A DNA stretch of 10,588 nt from DASRSS01 sp035656335 (GTDB lineage: Bacteria > Actinomycetota > Actinomycetes > Mycobacteriales > Jatrophihabitantaceae): contig DASRSS010000024.1 of the NCBI GenBank assembly GCA_035656335.1, forward strand, positions 1 to 10,588, given 5' to 3'. A program made the position numbers and the translations under genes. Position 1 is the first letter of the stretch; every line of letters begins with the position of its first letter. This document shows, one piece after another, positions 1-5,802 of the stretch. Under the pieces are notes generated by a model that was not told the DNA's origin, did no database searches, and worked only from the letters and a program-made list of their open reading frames with translations.

Positions 1-577
1 GCAGCCCGCCTGCACCATCGGTCTCGTAGCGCACGAAGGGGATGCGCTCGTCGGGACGGGTCCGGAACGGTGTGCCGGTCAGGCAGAGTCGACGCGCCGC
101 GCGGTCGAAGGCGGTCGCCACCGCCTCCCCCCAGGACAGCCCGTCGCCGGCGTGGTGGACCTCGTCCAGGATCACCAGGCTGCGCTTGGCGTTCGCGCGG
201 GCGGCGTGCAGCGCGGGCTTCGCGGCGACCTGCGCGTACGTCGTGACGTAGCCGGTCAGGTCCGGGCGCACCGGCCCCGTCGCATTGGACAGGGCCGCGT
301 CCAGCGGGATGCCCGCGCGCGCCGCCGCGTCCGCCCATTGCGTGCGCAGGTGGTCGGTCGGGCACACGACGATCAGCCGGTCGATCGCGCGGCGCTGCAG
401 CAGCCGCTGGGCCAGCGCGAGCGCGAACCGGGTCTTGCCGGCGCCCGGCGTCGCCGTCACCAGGAAGTCGCGCCGCGGGTTCTCCGCCTCGTACACGGCG
501 AGGGCCTCGGCCTGCCAGGCCCGCAGCCGTCCACCCGCCGCCGGGCCCGGATCGGGCAGCTCGCGCGGCGCGGCCAC
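1..577 (-). CDS. Superfamily II DEAD/DEAH-type helicase, N-terminal part (truncated by window edge)
   Basis: ATP-dependent nucleic-acid helicase or translocase; only the first 192 residues are inside the window, and the C-terminal RecA-like domain lies beyond base 1. Seen directly: Walker A TPGAGKT (residues 43-49), an LDEVHH motif II with DEVH (about 137-142), and motif III-like LTGTPFR (166-172), in the order and spacing of the first RecA domain. A Q-motif-like segment LRAWQAEAL precedes it. I chose GTG at 577 because AGGAGG at 590-585 lies 7 nt upstream; an in-frame GTG at 583 is only 1 nt from that site. The gene is divergent from the YihY gene. Helicases of this type near DUF3039 genes are common in actinomycetes (from memory). 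The substrate is unknown, and DNA repair or RNA roles cannot be separated from this fragment. Confidence 0.9.
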   Translation of the reverse strand, partial: MAAPRELPDPGPAAGGRLRAWQAEALAVYEAENPRRDFLVTATPGAGKTRFALALAQRLLQRRAIDRLIVVCPTDHLRTQWADAAARAGIPLDAALSNATGPVRPDLTGYVTTYAQVAAKPALHAARANAKRSLVILDEVHHAGDGLSWGEAVATAFDRAARRLCLTGTPFRTRPDERIPFVRYETDGAGGL

Positions 578-584
578 GGCCACC

Positions 585-590
585 CCTCCT
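585..590 (-). promoter_or_regulatory. Shine-Dalgarno site of the helicase gene
   Basis: AGGAGG on the minus strand (590 to 585), 7 nt before GTG at 577. It is the clearest canonical ribosome binding site in the window and decides between the GTG at 577 and the GTG at 583. Confidence 0.75.
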
Positions 591-615
591 CGTTCGTTCG
601 GTCCCTGTCGTGACG

Positions 616-647
616 AGATGCCCCGAGGCGTTCGCCGCAGGGCATCT
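616..647. repeat. Nested inverted repeat in the helicase/YihY divergent intergenic region
   Basis: AGATGCCC (616-623) and GGGCATCT (640-647) are a perfect 8-bp inverted repeat. A second stem lies inside the loop: GGCG (627-630) with CGCC (633-636). It sits in the 156-base gap between the two divergent genes and would lie in the 5' leader of the helicase mRNA if transcription starts upstream of it. A TATGGT hexamer (minus strand, 660-655) could be a -10 element for that. It may be an RNA hairpin or a protein binding site; the sequence does not say which. Confidence 0.5.
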
Positions 648-674
648 GCCCGTCACCATAACCGCCGCATCCGA

Positions 675-702
675 CGCGCCCGACGCGGCGCGCCCGACGC
701 GG
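675..702. repeat. Perfect 14-bp tandem direct repeat
   Basis: The 14-mer CGCGCCCGACGCGG occurs twice back to back (675-688 and 689-702) upstream of the YihY gene. Function is unknown. It may be a simple slippage duplication. Confidence 0.6.
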
Positions 703-733
703 CGATCTTGGTCACCGGGCACACTGTTGTCTC

Positions 734-1714
734 GTGAATCCAGGACGGCGCGTGGGCCGGGCGTTGCGCCACTTGCCGTACCTGCTTCGCCGCACCGTCG
801 CCCAGGCGTGGCACGACCGGGTGCTGGGGCTGTCGGCCGAGGCCGCGTTCTGGCAGATGCTGAGCCTGCCGTCGCTGTTCCTCGCCCTGGTCGCGACGCT
901 GGGCTACGTCTCACGCTGGTTCGGCGAGAGCACCGTCAACCGCACCGAGCACCAGATCGAGTCAACGCTCGGCAGGGCGCTGAGCCAGCAGGTGAGCGAT
1001 CAGGTGATCGCGCCGATGCTGCACGAGGTGCTGCATGGCGGCCGCGCCGACATCATCAGCATCGGCTTCGTGCTCGCGCTGTGGGCCGGCTCGTCGGCGA
1101 CCTCGACGTTCGTCAACACGATCACCATCGCGTACGGCATGCGCGACATGCGCGGCGCGGTCCGCAGCCGGCTGCTCGCGCTGTGGCTGTTCCTCGGCTC
1201 GGTGCTGTTCGGCGTGATCGTGCTGCCGATGCTCGTGCTCGGGCCGCAGCTGCTCAAGCACGCGTTCCCCGACCGGTGGCAGCACACGGTCGCGCAGCTG
1301 CTCGCGATCGGCTACTACCCGGTGCTGGTCGGGCTGCTGTTCATCGGCCTGACGACGTTCTACCGGCTCGCGCCGCCGCGACGGCTGCCGTGGCACCGCG
1401 GGGCGCCAGGCGCCGTCATGGCGATCGCGGTGTTCCTCGGTGGGTCGGTCGCGCTGCGCGCGTACATCCAGTTCATCCTCGACCACAACCACGCGTACGC
1501 GACGCTCGCGACACCGATCGCCGCGCTGCTGTACTTCTTCGTCCTCGCACTCGGCGTGCTGCTCGGCGCCGAGTTCAACGCGGCGATCGAGCACCTCGCG
1601 CCGACGCCGGTCAAGCCGCCCCGCGTGCTGGACCCGCGTGCCTGGCGGCACGTCGAGCACGGCGAGGACGATCGTGCCGACGACGGGGACGGTCAACCGG
1701 ACAAGCTGTCGTAG
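734..1714 (+). CDS. YihY/virulence factor BrkB family membrane protein
   Basis: Integral inner-membrane protein of the YihY/BrkB family, whose biochemical role is not settled; the old ribonuclease BN label is considered wrong. Seen: about six hydrophobic segments (roughly residues 38-60, 106-124, 146-170, 186-208, 226-245 and 258-283), the ALWAGSSATSTF motif near 115-126, the TTFYRLAPPR loop (207-216), and the family-typical C-terminal GVLLGAEFNAAIEH (274-287). A charged Asp-rich cytoplasmic tail follows. Length is 326 aa, typical for the family. The start is uncertain: GTG 734 has no Shine-Dalgarno, whereas in-frame GTG 752 has AGGA at 742-745 with 6-nt spacing; the shorter form loses only 6 residues. 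Its 3' end overlaps the convergent DUF3039 gene by 22 nt. Confidence 0.9.
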   Translation: MNPGRRVGRALRHLPYLLRRTVAQAWHDRVLGLSAEAAFWQMLSLPSLFLALVATLGYVSRWFGESTVNRTEHQIESTLGRALSQQVSDQVIAPMLHEVLHGGRADIISIGFVLALWAGSSATSTFVNTITIAYGMRDMRGAVRSRLLALWLFLGSVLFGVIVLPMLVLGPQLLKHAFPDRWQHTVAQLLAIGYYPVLVGLLFIGLTTFYRLAPPRRLPWHRGAPGAVMAIAVFLGGSVALRAYIQFILDHNHAYATLATPIAALLYFFVLALGVLLGAEFNAAIEHLAPTPVKPPRVLDPRAWRHVEHGEDDRADDGDGQPDKLS

Positions 1715-1914
1715 ATCTCCTTGCACCGCGGGCAGACCGGCGAACCCGGCTTGGGCGCCTTGGTCACCGGGAACACCTCGCCGCACAGGGCCTCGACCAG
1801 CGTGCCCATCACCGCGCTCTCGGCGATCTTGGCCTTGCGCACGTAGTGGAACATCTCGTCCCCGGTGTCGGTGTCCGACGTGCGCGGCTGCTCCAGCGTC
1901 TGCGTAGTGGTCAC
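1693..1914 (-). CDS. DUF3039 family small protein, putative zinc-binding
   Basis: A 73-aa protein of the actinobacterial DUF3039 family; function unknown. Recognised by the pattern FHYVRKAKI (22-30), ALCGEVF (42-48) and PVCPRCKEIYDS (59-70). His23, Cys44, Cys61 and Cys64 could form a Zn(II) site (inference); CPxC is the only classical zinc-ribbon knuckle. The first 20 residues are Thr/Asp-rich and probably disordered. It starts with GTG and has no Shine-Dalgarno. CACAAT lies 7 nt upstream of the start, consistent with a leaderless mRNA. It follows the DUF3099 gene on the same strand after 28 nt, so the two may also be co-transcribed. Its 3' end overlaps the YihY gene on the opposite strand. 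Confidence 0.9.
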   Translation of the reverse strand: MTTTQTLEQPRTSDTDTGDEMFHYVRKAKIAESAVMGTLVEALCGEVFPVTKAPKPGSPVCPRCKEIYDSLSG

Positions 1915-1921
1915 GGGGTCG

Positions 1922-1927
1922 ATTGTG
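1922..1927 (-). promoter_or_regulatory. Candidate -10 element of a leaderless DUF3039 transcript
   Basis: CACAAT on the minus strand ends 7 nt before GTG 1914, placing the predicted transcription start on the start codon. It lies in the DUF3099-DUF3039 gap. No clear -35 hexamer is visible. Confidence 0.35.
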
Positions 1928-1942
1928 CCACCGCGGCATGCG

Positions 1943-2263
1943 CTACTGATCGATCGTGCGGTCCGGCGGAGGCGCCGGCAGTTGCCGCTCGGCGTTCTCG
2001 ATCCGTCCCGGCCGCTGCAGCTTGCGCTTGGGCGGACGGTCGTTGGCGAGGATCACCGCGCACCACGGGATCACCGCGCCGCCGACCAGGCACAGCAGCG
2101 CGAGGATGATCGAGAAGCGATACGTCAGAGCCGCCGCCAGCACGCAGGCGGCGCGGATCGCCATCATGATCGCGTAGCGCTTGCGTCGGCGGTCGAACTC
2201 GTCGTCGGGATTCTCGGGAGCGGTCGTGATGAGCGCCGGTCGATCATGATGGGTACGGCGCAT
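1943..2263 (-). CDS. DUF3099 family small membrane protein
   Basis: A 106-aa protein with two predicted membrane helices (about residues 31-48 and 51-73) joined by a short turn, matching the actinobacterial DUF3099 family; function unknown. Seen: a polar, charged N-terminus with DDEFDRRRKRYAIMMAIRA (20-38) leading into TM1, GGAVIPWCAVILAND (61-75) closing TM2, and a basic then Pro-rich cytoplasmic tail. Both helices lie in the middle, so the ends probably face the same side of the membrane. A GGAGGT sequence abuts the ATG with zero spacing, which is too close for normal use, so the mRNA may be leaderless. The gene is divergent from the methyltransferase, with only 17 nt between start codons, and is followed by DUF3039 on the same strand. 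Confidence 0.88.
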   Translation of the reverse strand: MRRTHHDRPALITTAPENPDDEFDRRRKRYAIMMAIRAACVLAAALTYRFSIILALLCLVGGAVIPWCAVILANDRPPKRKLQRPGRIENAERQLPAPPPDRTIDQ

Positions 2264-2280
2264 ACCTCCATACTTGCACC
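2264..2280. promoter_or_regulatory. Candidate bidirectional promoter with shared symmetric -10
   Basis: The 17-nt gap between two divergent start codons holds CATACT on the plus strand (2269-2274) and AAGTAT on the minus strand (2275-2270). Each sits at -12 to -7 relative to its own start codon, so both mRNAs could be leaderless from one symmetric -10 region. -35 elements would have to lie inside the opposite coding sequence; none is obvious. Confidence 0.45.
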
Positions 2281-3816
2281 ATGCCGCCCCGCCGAGTGCC
2301 GATCCTCGCGGCGGATCCGCTCGGCCGGCTGCGGCGCGCGCTCGAACCGTTCACGCCGGACGCGGTACAGCAGCTGATCGGGCCGGTCGGCCAGTCCGCG
2401 CACCAGCGCGGTGACCTGCTCGGCGTGGAGCGCGAACTCGGCGACGACGAGCTCTCGACGCTGGTGCGGCTGTTCCTGCTCGGCCTGCCGGTTGCGCCCG
2501 AGCGCGCGCGGCTGGCGTTGGCGCCGCTGGATCCGGCCGAGGCCGGGCCGCTGCTGGACGTCCGCCCGGATGCGGTGCGCGCGAAGCTGGAGGTGCGGCC
2601 GTACGCGGCGGCGCATGCGGACCGCTCGTGGTGGGTGGTGTCCGACTTCGGCAGCGACGTCCGTCCCGGACCGCTGGCGGCCGATCACGTGCTGGGCATC
2701 GGCGGTGCCTCGCTGACGCTGGCGCAGGCGACGATCCGCACGCCGGTCGGCCGCGCCCTGGACCTCGGCACCGGCTGCGGCGTGCAGGCGCTGCACCTGT
2801 CCGAGCACTGCCGCTCGGTCGTCGCCACGGACGTCAGCGAGCGGGCGCTCGCGCTCGCGGCCACCACGGCCGCGCTCAGCGACATGGACTGGGATCTGCG
2901 GGCCGGCTCGCTGCTGGAACCGGTCGCGGGCGAGCGGTTCGACCTGATCGTGGCGAACCCGCCGTTCGTCGTCTCCCCCGGCGCCGACGCCGGCGAGGAC
3001 CTGTTCGACTACCGCGACAGCGGGCTCGCCGGCGACGGGGTCAGCCGCGCGCTGCTGCGGCAGTTGCCGGCCCACCTAGCGCCCGGCGGCGTGGCGCAGC
3101 TGCTGGCGAACTGGATCGTCCCGCCGGACGGCGACTGGCAGGGCCGGATCGGTGGGTGGCTGGACGAAGGCGGCTGCGACGCCTGGGTGTGGCAGCGCGA
3201 GGTGGCCGAGCCCGGCGAGTACGTCACCCTCTGGCTGCGCGACGCGGGCGAGCAGCCTGGCACCGACCGCTGGCGGGCCCGCTACACGCGCTGGATGGAC
3301 TGGTTCGCCGCGTCCGGGGTCGCCGCCGTCGGCATGGGCCTGGTCACGCTGTGGCGTTCGGAGTCGGCCGACCCGGTCGTCGTGTGCGAGGACGTCCCAC
3401 AGGCCGTGGAGCAGCCGGCCGGCGCGCACCTGCCGGGGTGGATCGAACGCACCCGCTGGCTGGCGGCCACCGACGACGGCGCGCTGCTCGCCGCGAAGCC
3501 GCGCTGCGCGGACGGGGTGGTGCGGGTGCGCGACGACCTGCGCGACGAGTCCGGCGCCGGCTGGCGCACCGCGCTGAGCCGGCTGCGGCAGAGCTACGGG
3601 ATGCGCTGGGAGCTGGAGGTGGACGACGCCGTCGCGGCGCTCGTCGCCGCCTGCGACGGCGCGACACCGCTGGCGGTTCCGGTCGCCGTGCTGGCGTCCT
3701 CGCTCGGCCAGGAGCCGGGTGACGTTGCCGCGGCGCTGCTGCCGGTGCTGCGCGACCTGGTCCAGCGTGGCTTCCTGATCCCGGCCGTCGCGGCGGAGGA
3801 CGGGCAGCCGGCGTGA
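2281..3816 (+). CDS. Class I SAM-dependent methyltransferase with NPPF motif
   Basis: A 511-aa methyltransferase with a helical N-terminal domain (about 1-115), a Rossmann methyltransferase core (about 120-330) and a long C-terminal domain (about 330-511). Seen: motif I ALDLGTGCG (159-167) for S-adenosylmethionine, the acidic motif TDVSERAL (183-190), and LIVANPPFVVSP (222-233). NPPF/NPPY is the signature of enzymes that methylate planar amino groups, such as PrmC (glutamine of release factors) and RsmC/RlmG (rRNA guanine). The actual substrate cannot be told. The actinobacterial relatives I recall carry added domains named DUF7059 and DUF7782; the lengths here fit. There is no Shine-Dalgarno before ATG 2281, and a CATACT -10 suggests a leaderless mRNA. 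Its stop overlaps the dtd start (GTGA), which suggests translational coupling. Confidence 0.88.
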   Translation: MPPRRVPILAADPLGRLRRALEPFTPDAVQQLIGPVGQSAHQRGDLLGVERELGDDELSTLVRLFLLGLPVAPERARLALAPLDPAEAGPLLDVRPDAVRAKLEVRPYAAAHADRSWWVVSDFGSDVRPGPLAADHVLGIGGASLTLAQATIRTPVGRALDLGTGCGVQALHLSEHCRSVVATDVSERALALAATTAALSDMDWDLRAGSLLEPVAGERFDLIVANPPFVVSPGADAGEDLFDYRDSGLAGDGVSRALLRQLPAHLAPGGVAQLLANWIVPPDGDWQGRIGGWLDEGGCDAWVWQREVAEPGEYVTLWLRDAGEQPGTDRWRARYTRWMDWFAASGVAAVGMGLVTLWRSESADPVVVCEDVPQAVEQPAGAHLPGWIERTRWLAATDDGALLAAKPRCADGVVRVRDDLRDESGAGWRTALSRLRQSYGMRWELEVDDAVAALVAACDGATPLAVPVAVLASSLGQEPGDVAAALLPVLRDLVQRGFLIPAVAAEDGQPA

Positions 3817-4238
3817 GGGCGGTCGTGCAGCGGGTGAGCCGCGCGTCGGTGACGGTCGACGGCACGGTGGTAGGGGCGATCGAGACCGGCCTGCTCGTGC
3901 TGCTCGGCGTCACGCACACCGACACCGGCGAGCAGGCCGAGGCGCTGGCCCGCAAGATCCACACGCTGCGGATCCTGCGCGACGAGCAGTCCGTCGCGGA
4001 CGTGCCCGGCACGGGCGTGCTGGTGGTCAGCCAGTTCACGCTGTACGGCGACGCCCGCAAGGGCCGGCGCCCGTCCTGGTCCGCCGCGGCGCCGGGACCG
4101 GTGGCCGAGCCGCTGGTCGACGCCTTCGTCGCCGCGCTGCGAGGGCTCGGGGCGACCGTCCGCACCGGGGTGTTCGGCGCCGACATGGCCGTGGACCTGG
4201 TCAACGACGGGCCGGTCACGCTGCTGCTGGAGGCCTGA
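3813..4238 (+). CDS. dtd: D-aminoacyl-tRNA deacylase (DTD)
   Basis: Cytoplasmic homodimeric enzyme that hydrolyses D-aminoacyl-tRNA (and glycyl-tRNA-Ala) to free D-amino acid and tRNA, protecting translation from wrong-handed residues. At 141 aa it has the full family length. Seen: MRAVVQRVSRASV at the N-terminus, the catalytic-pocket motif SQFTLYGD (73-80, with Thr76), KGRRPSW (83-89), and NDGPVT (131-136) carrying the Gly-cis-Pro pair (133-134) that excludes L-amino acids. The start is GTG within a GTGA overlap with the upstream methyltransferase stop (3813-3816), so it is probably translated by coupling and belongs to the same operon. A hairpin 9 nt after its stop may end the transcript. 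Confidence 0.96.
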   Translation: MRAVVQRVSRASVTVDGTVVGAIETGLLVLLGVTHTDTGEQAEALARKIHTLRILRDEQSVADVPGTGVLVVSQFTLYGDARKGRRPSWSAAAPGPVAEPLVDAFVAALRGLGATVRTGVFGADMAVDLVNDGPVTLLLEA

Positions 4239-4247
4239 CCGGGGCTT

Positions 4248-4272
4248 GAATCGGCCCGGGGGCTGCCGATTC
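4248..4272 (+). terminator. Hairpin after dtd, possible terminator
   Basis: GAATCGGC (4248-4255) and GCCGATTC (4265-4272) are a perfect 8-bp inverted repeat with a 9-nt loop, starting 9 nt after the dtd stop codon. No T-run follows, so it would be an L-shaped actinobacterial-type terminator, or an operator upstream of sigB. Confidence 0.45.
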
Positions 4273-4315
4273 CTTGAGTCGAACCTGAGTACCTCGCATG
4301 GAAACCGCGGGTATC

Positions 4316-4345
4316 GGGAACACCAACAGCGTTCCGACACGTTCT
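4316..4345 (+). promoter_or_regulatory. ECF sigma (SigE/SigH-type) promoter of sigB
   Basis: GGGAACA (4316-4322), then 17 nt, then CGTT (4340-4343) matches the -35/-10 pattern known for mycobacterial SigE/SigH and Streptomyces SigR-type promoters (GGGAAC/T...CGTT, from memory). The predicted start of transcription falls on or next to GTG 4350. Mycobacterium tuberculosis sigB is known to be driven by such sigma factors. GGGTAT at 4309-4314 resembles a SigF/SigB-group -10, but its -35 is weak. Confidence 0.6.
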
Positions 4346-4349
4346 ACCG

Positions 4350-5597
4350 GTGAACCGAAAGGCCCCGGACGACGAAGTCCTGGGTAGCACCGACACCGAG
4401 GTGGTTTCACCGACTGTGACTACATCGCGCAGCACGTCCCCCCGCACGCCGTCGCGCCGCAAGGGCGCCGCGGCGACCACCCGTACCTCCGAGCCGCACA
4501 TCGCGACCCGCGCGCACCGCAGCGCGCGCAAGGGCAAGCCGACGCCGGAGGCGACCGAGGCTGCGACCACCGAGACCCTGACCGACACCACCGCCGTCGA
4601 GACGCCCGCCGTCGACACGACCGCTGCCGATCCCGAGGTCGACGAGGCGCCGGCCACCGCCGCCGCGGACCTGGACGAGGTCGCCGCGTCCGCCGACCTG
4701 GTGCGCGTCTACCTGAACGAGATCGGCAAGGTCGCGCTGCTGACCGCCGCCGACGAGGTCGAGCTGGCCAAGCGCATCGAGGCCGGCCTGTACGCCGAGC
4801 ACCTGCTCGACGCCGGCGGCCGGATCAGCGCCACCCGCAAGCGTGAGCTGCGTGCCCTGGCCGTCGACGGGCAGCGCGCCAAGGACCACCTGCTGCGCGC
4901 GAACCTACGCCTGGTCGTCTCGCTCGCGAAGCGGTACACCGGCCACGGCATGCCGTTCCTCGACCTGATCCAGGAGGGCAACCTCGGCCTGATCCGCGCC
5001 GTGGAGAAGTTCGACTACACCAAGGGCTTCAAGTTCTCGACGTACGCGACGTGGTGGATCCGGCAGGCGATCAGCCGCGCCATGGCCGACCAGTCGCGGA
5101 CGATCCGGCTGCCCGTGCACCTGGTCGAGCAGGTCAACAAGCTGCAGCGGGTGCGCCGCGAACTCGGCCAGGAACTCGGCCGCGAAGTCTCGCACGCCGA
5201 GCTCGCCGAGCAGCTGGACCTCACCGAGGACCGCGTGCGCGAGCTGATCGACAGGTCTCGCGACCTGGTCAGCCTGGACCAGACCGTCGGCGCCGACGAC
5301 GACGCCTCGCTCGGTGACTTCATCGCCGACGAGCAGACTACCTCGGCCGCAGAGGCCTCCATCGAGGAGCAGTTCATGCGCGGCCAGCTGCGCGCGGTGC
5401 TCGACACACTCGACGCCCGCGAGGCAGCCGTCGTGCGCATGCGCTACGGCCTGGACGGACGCCAGCCCCGCACGCTGGACGAGATCGGCCGCGAGTTCAA
5501 GCTGTCCCGCGAGCGGATCCGGCAGATCGAGCGCGAGACGATGGCCAAGCTGCGCCACCCGTCCCGCGCCCAGGTCCTCCGCGATTTTTTGGATTGA
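4350..5597 (+). CDS. sigB: RNA polymerase sigma-70 family factor, SigB-like (group 1/2)
   Basis: Sigma subunit directing RNA polymerase to promoters. A 415-aa protein with a low-complexity N-terminus of about 112 residues, basic at 24-65 and Thr/Ala/acidic after that. Region 1.2 begins at DLVRVYLNEIG (116-126); region 2 includes NLRLVVSLAKRYTGHG (185-200), DLIQEGNLGLIRAVEKFD (205-222) and the -10 recognition stretch YATWWIRQAISR (232-243). The region 3.2 finger is SLGDFIADE (320-328), and region 4 carries the -35-binding helix-turn-helix ending in LSRERIRQIERE (385-396). Position before ideR favours SigB over the principal SigA/HrdB, though the domain set fits both. An ECF-type promoter lies directly upstream. 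GTG 4350 is the assigned start; an in-frame GTG at 4416 is an alternative. Codons 412-413 form a T6 run, unusual in this GC-rich gene. Confidence 0.93.
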   Translation: MNRKAPDDEVLGSTDTEVVSPTVTTSRSTSPRTPSRRKGAAATTRTSEPHIATRAHRSARKGKPTPEATEAATTETLTDTTAVETPAVDTTAADPEVDEAPATAAADLDEVAASADLVRVYLNEIGKVALLTAADEVELAKRIEAGLYAEHLLDAGGRISATRKRELRALAVDGQRAKDHLLRANLRLVVSLAKRYTGHGMPFLDLIQEGNLGLIRAVEKFDYTKGFKFSTYATWWIRQAISRAMADQSRTIRLPVHLVEQVNKLQRVRRELGQELGREVSHAELAEQLDLTEDRVRELIDRSRDLVSLDQTVGADDDASLGDFIADEQTTSAAEASIEEQFMRGQLRAVLDTLDAREAAVVRMRYGLDGRQPRTLDEIGREFKLSRERIRQIERETMAKLRHPSRAQVLRDFLD

Positions 5598-5607
5598 GCG
5601 CGATGAG

Positions 5608-5648
5608 CTCCCCCGCGGGCTACGCCCTAACACTCGGGGGGACCCCCA
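5608..5648 (+). repeat. 41-bp C/G-tract repeat, copy 1
   Basis: About 80% identical (33 of 41 positions) to the copy at 5710-5750, in the same orientation. CCCCCG (5610-5615) can pair with CGGGGG (5635-5640) across a 19-nt loop. Alternatively the G-tract can pair with CCCCC (5643-5647). It begins 10 nt after the sigB stop. Confidence 0.7.
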
Positions 5649-5669
5649 TCTGCGCGAAGAGCCCGCGCC

Positions 5670-5706
5670 CGCGCGAGCGGAGCGAGCTTGCGGTGCGACT
5701 CGCGCG
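5670..5706. repeat. Inverted repeat between the two 41-bp repeats
   Basis: CGCGCGAG (5670-5677) and CTCGCGCG (5699-5706) form a perfect 8-bp stem with a 21-nt loop. It lies between the two 41-bp copies, giving three consecutive potential hairpins between sigB and ideR. Confidence 0.5.
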
Positions 5707-5709
5707 ATC

Positions 5710-5750
5710 CTCCCCCGCCGGCTACGCCTTCACTGACGGGGGCGCCCCCA
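5710..5750 (+). repeat. 41-bp C/G-tract repeat, copy 2, with competing hairpins
   Basis: Second copy of the repeat, starting 102 nt after copy 1. CCCCCG (5712-5717) can pair with CGGGGG (5737-5742) over a 19-nt loop, as in copy 1. The same G-tract also belongs to the 12-nt palindrome GGGGGCGCCCCC (5738-5749). Its C-tract can instead pair with GGGGCG at 5762-5767. These pairings exclude each other. It may terminate sigB transcripts or be a dispersed palindromic element. Confidence 0.7.
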
Positions 5751-5790
5751 GTCCGTTCTTTGGGGCGGTCGAAGAGGGGCGTTGCGCGGA

Positions 5791-5796
5791 TAAGAT
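5791..5796 (+). promoter_or_regulatory. -10 element of a leaderless ideR transcript
   Basis: TAAGAT ends 6 nt before GTG 5803, placing transcription start on the start codon. There is no Shine-Dalgarno sequence before this GTG. A convincing -35 is not visible, which is common in actinobacteria. Confidence 0.5.
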
Positions 5797-5802
5797 CTGG
5801 CC

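Noticed and set aside
610..2109. 499-codon plus-strand open frame
   Set aside because: Arg/Ala-rich shadow of the YihY gene with no recognisable motif; it also runs over the DUF3039 gene.
2941..2980. NPPF motif as a sign of a DNA adenine methylase of a restriction system
   Set aside because: No target recognition domain or restriction partner is nearby, and the neighbour is dtd; PrmC/RsmC-like targets fit better.
4239..4349. IdeR iron box upstream of sigB or elsewhere
   Set aside because: I found no TTAGGTTAGG-type palindrome here or in the other intergenic gaps.
3344..4657. 437-codon minus-strand open frame across methyltransferase, dtd and sigB
   Set aside because: Low-complexity Ser/Ala/Arg composition and opposite strand to three well-supported genes.
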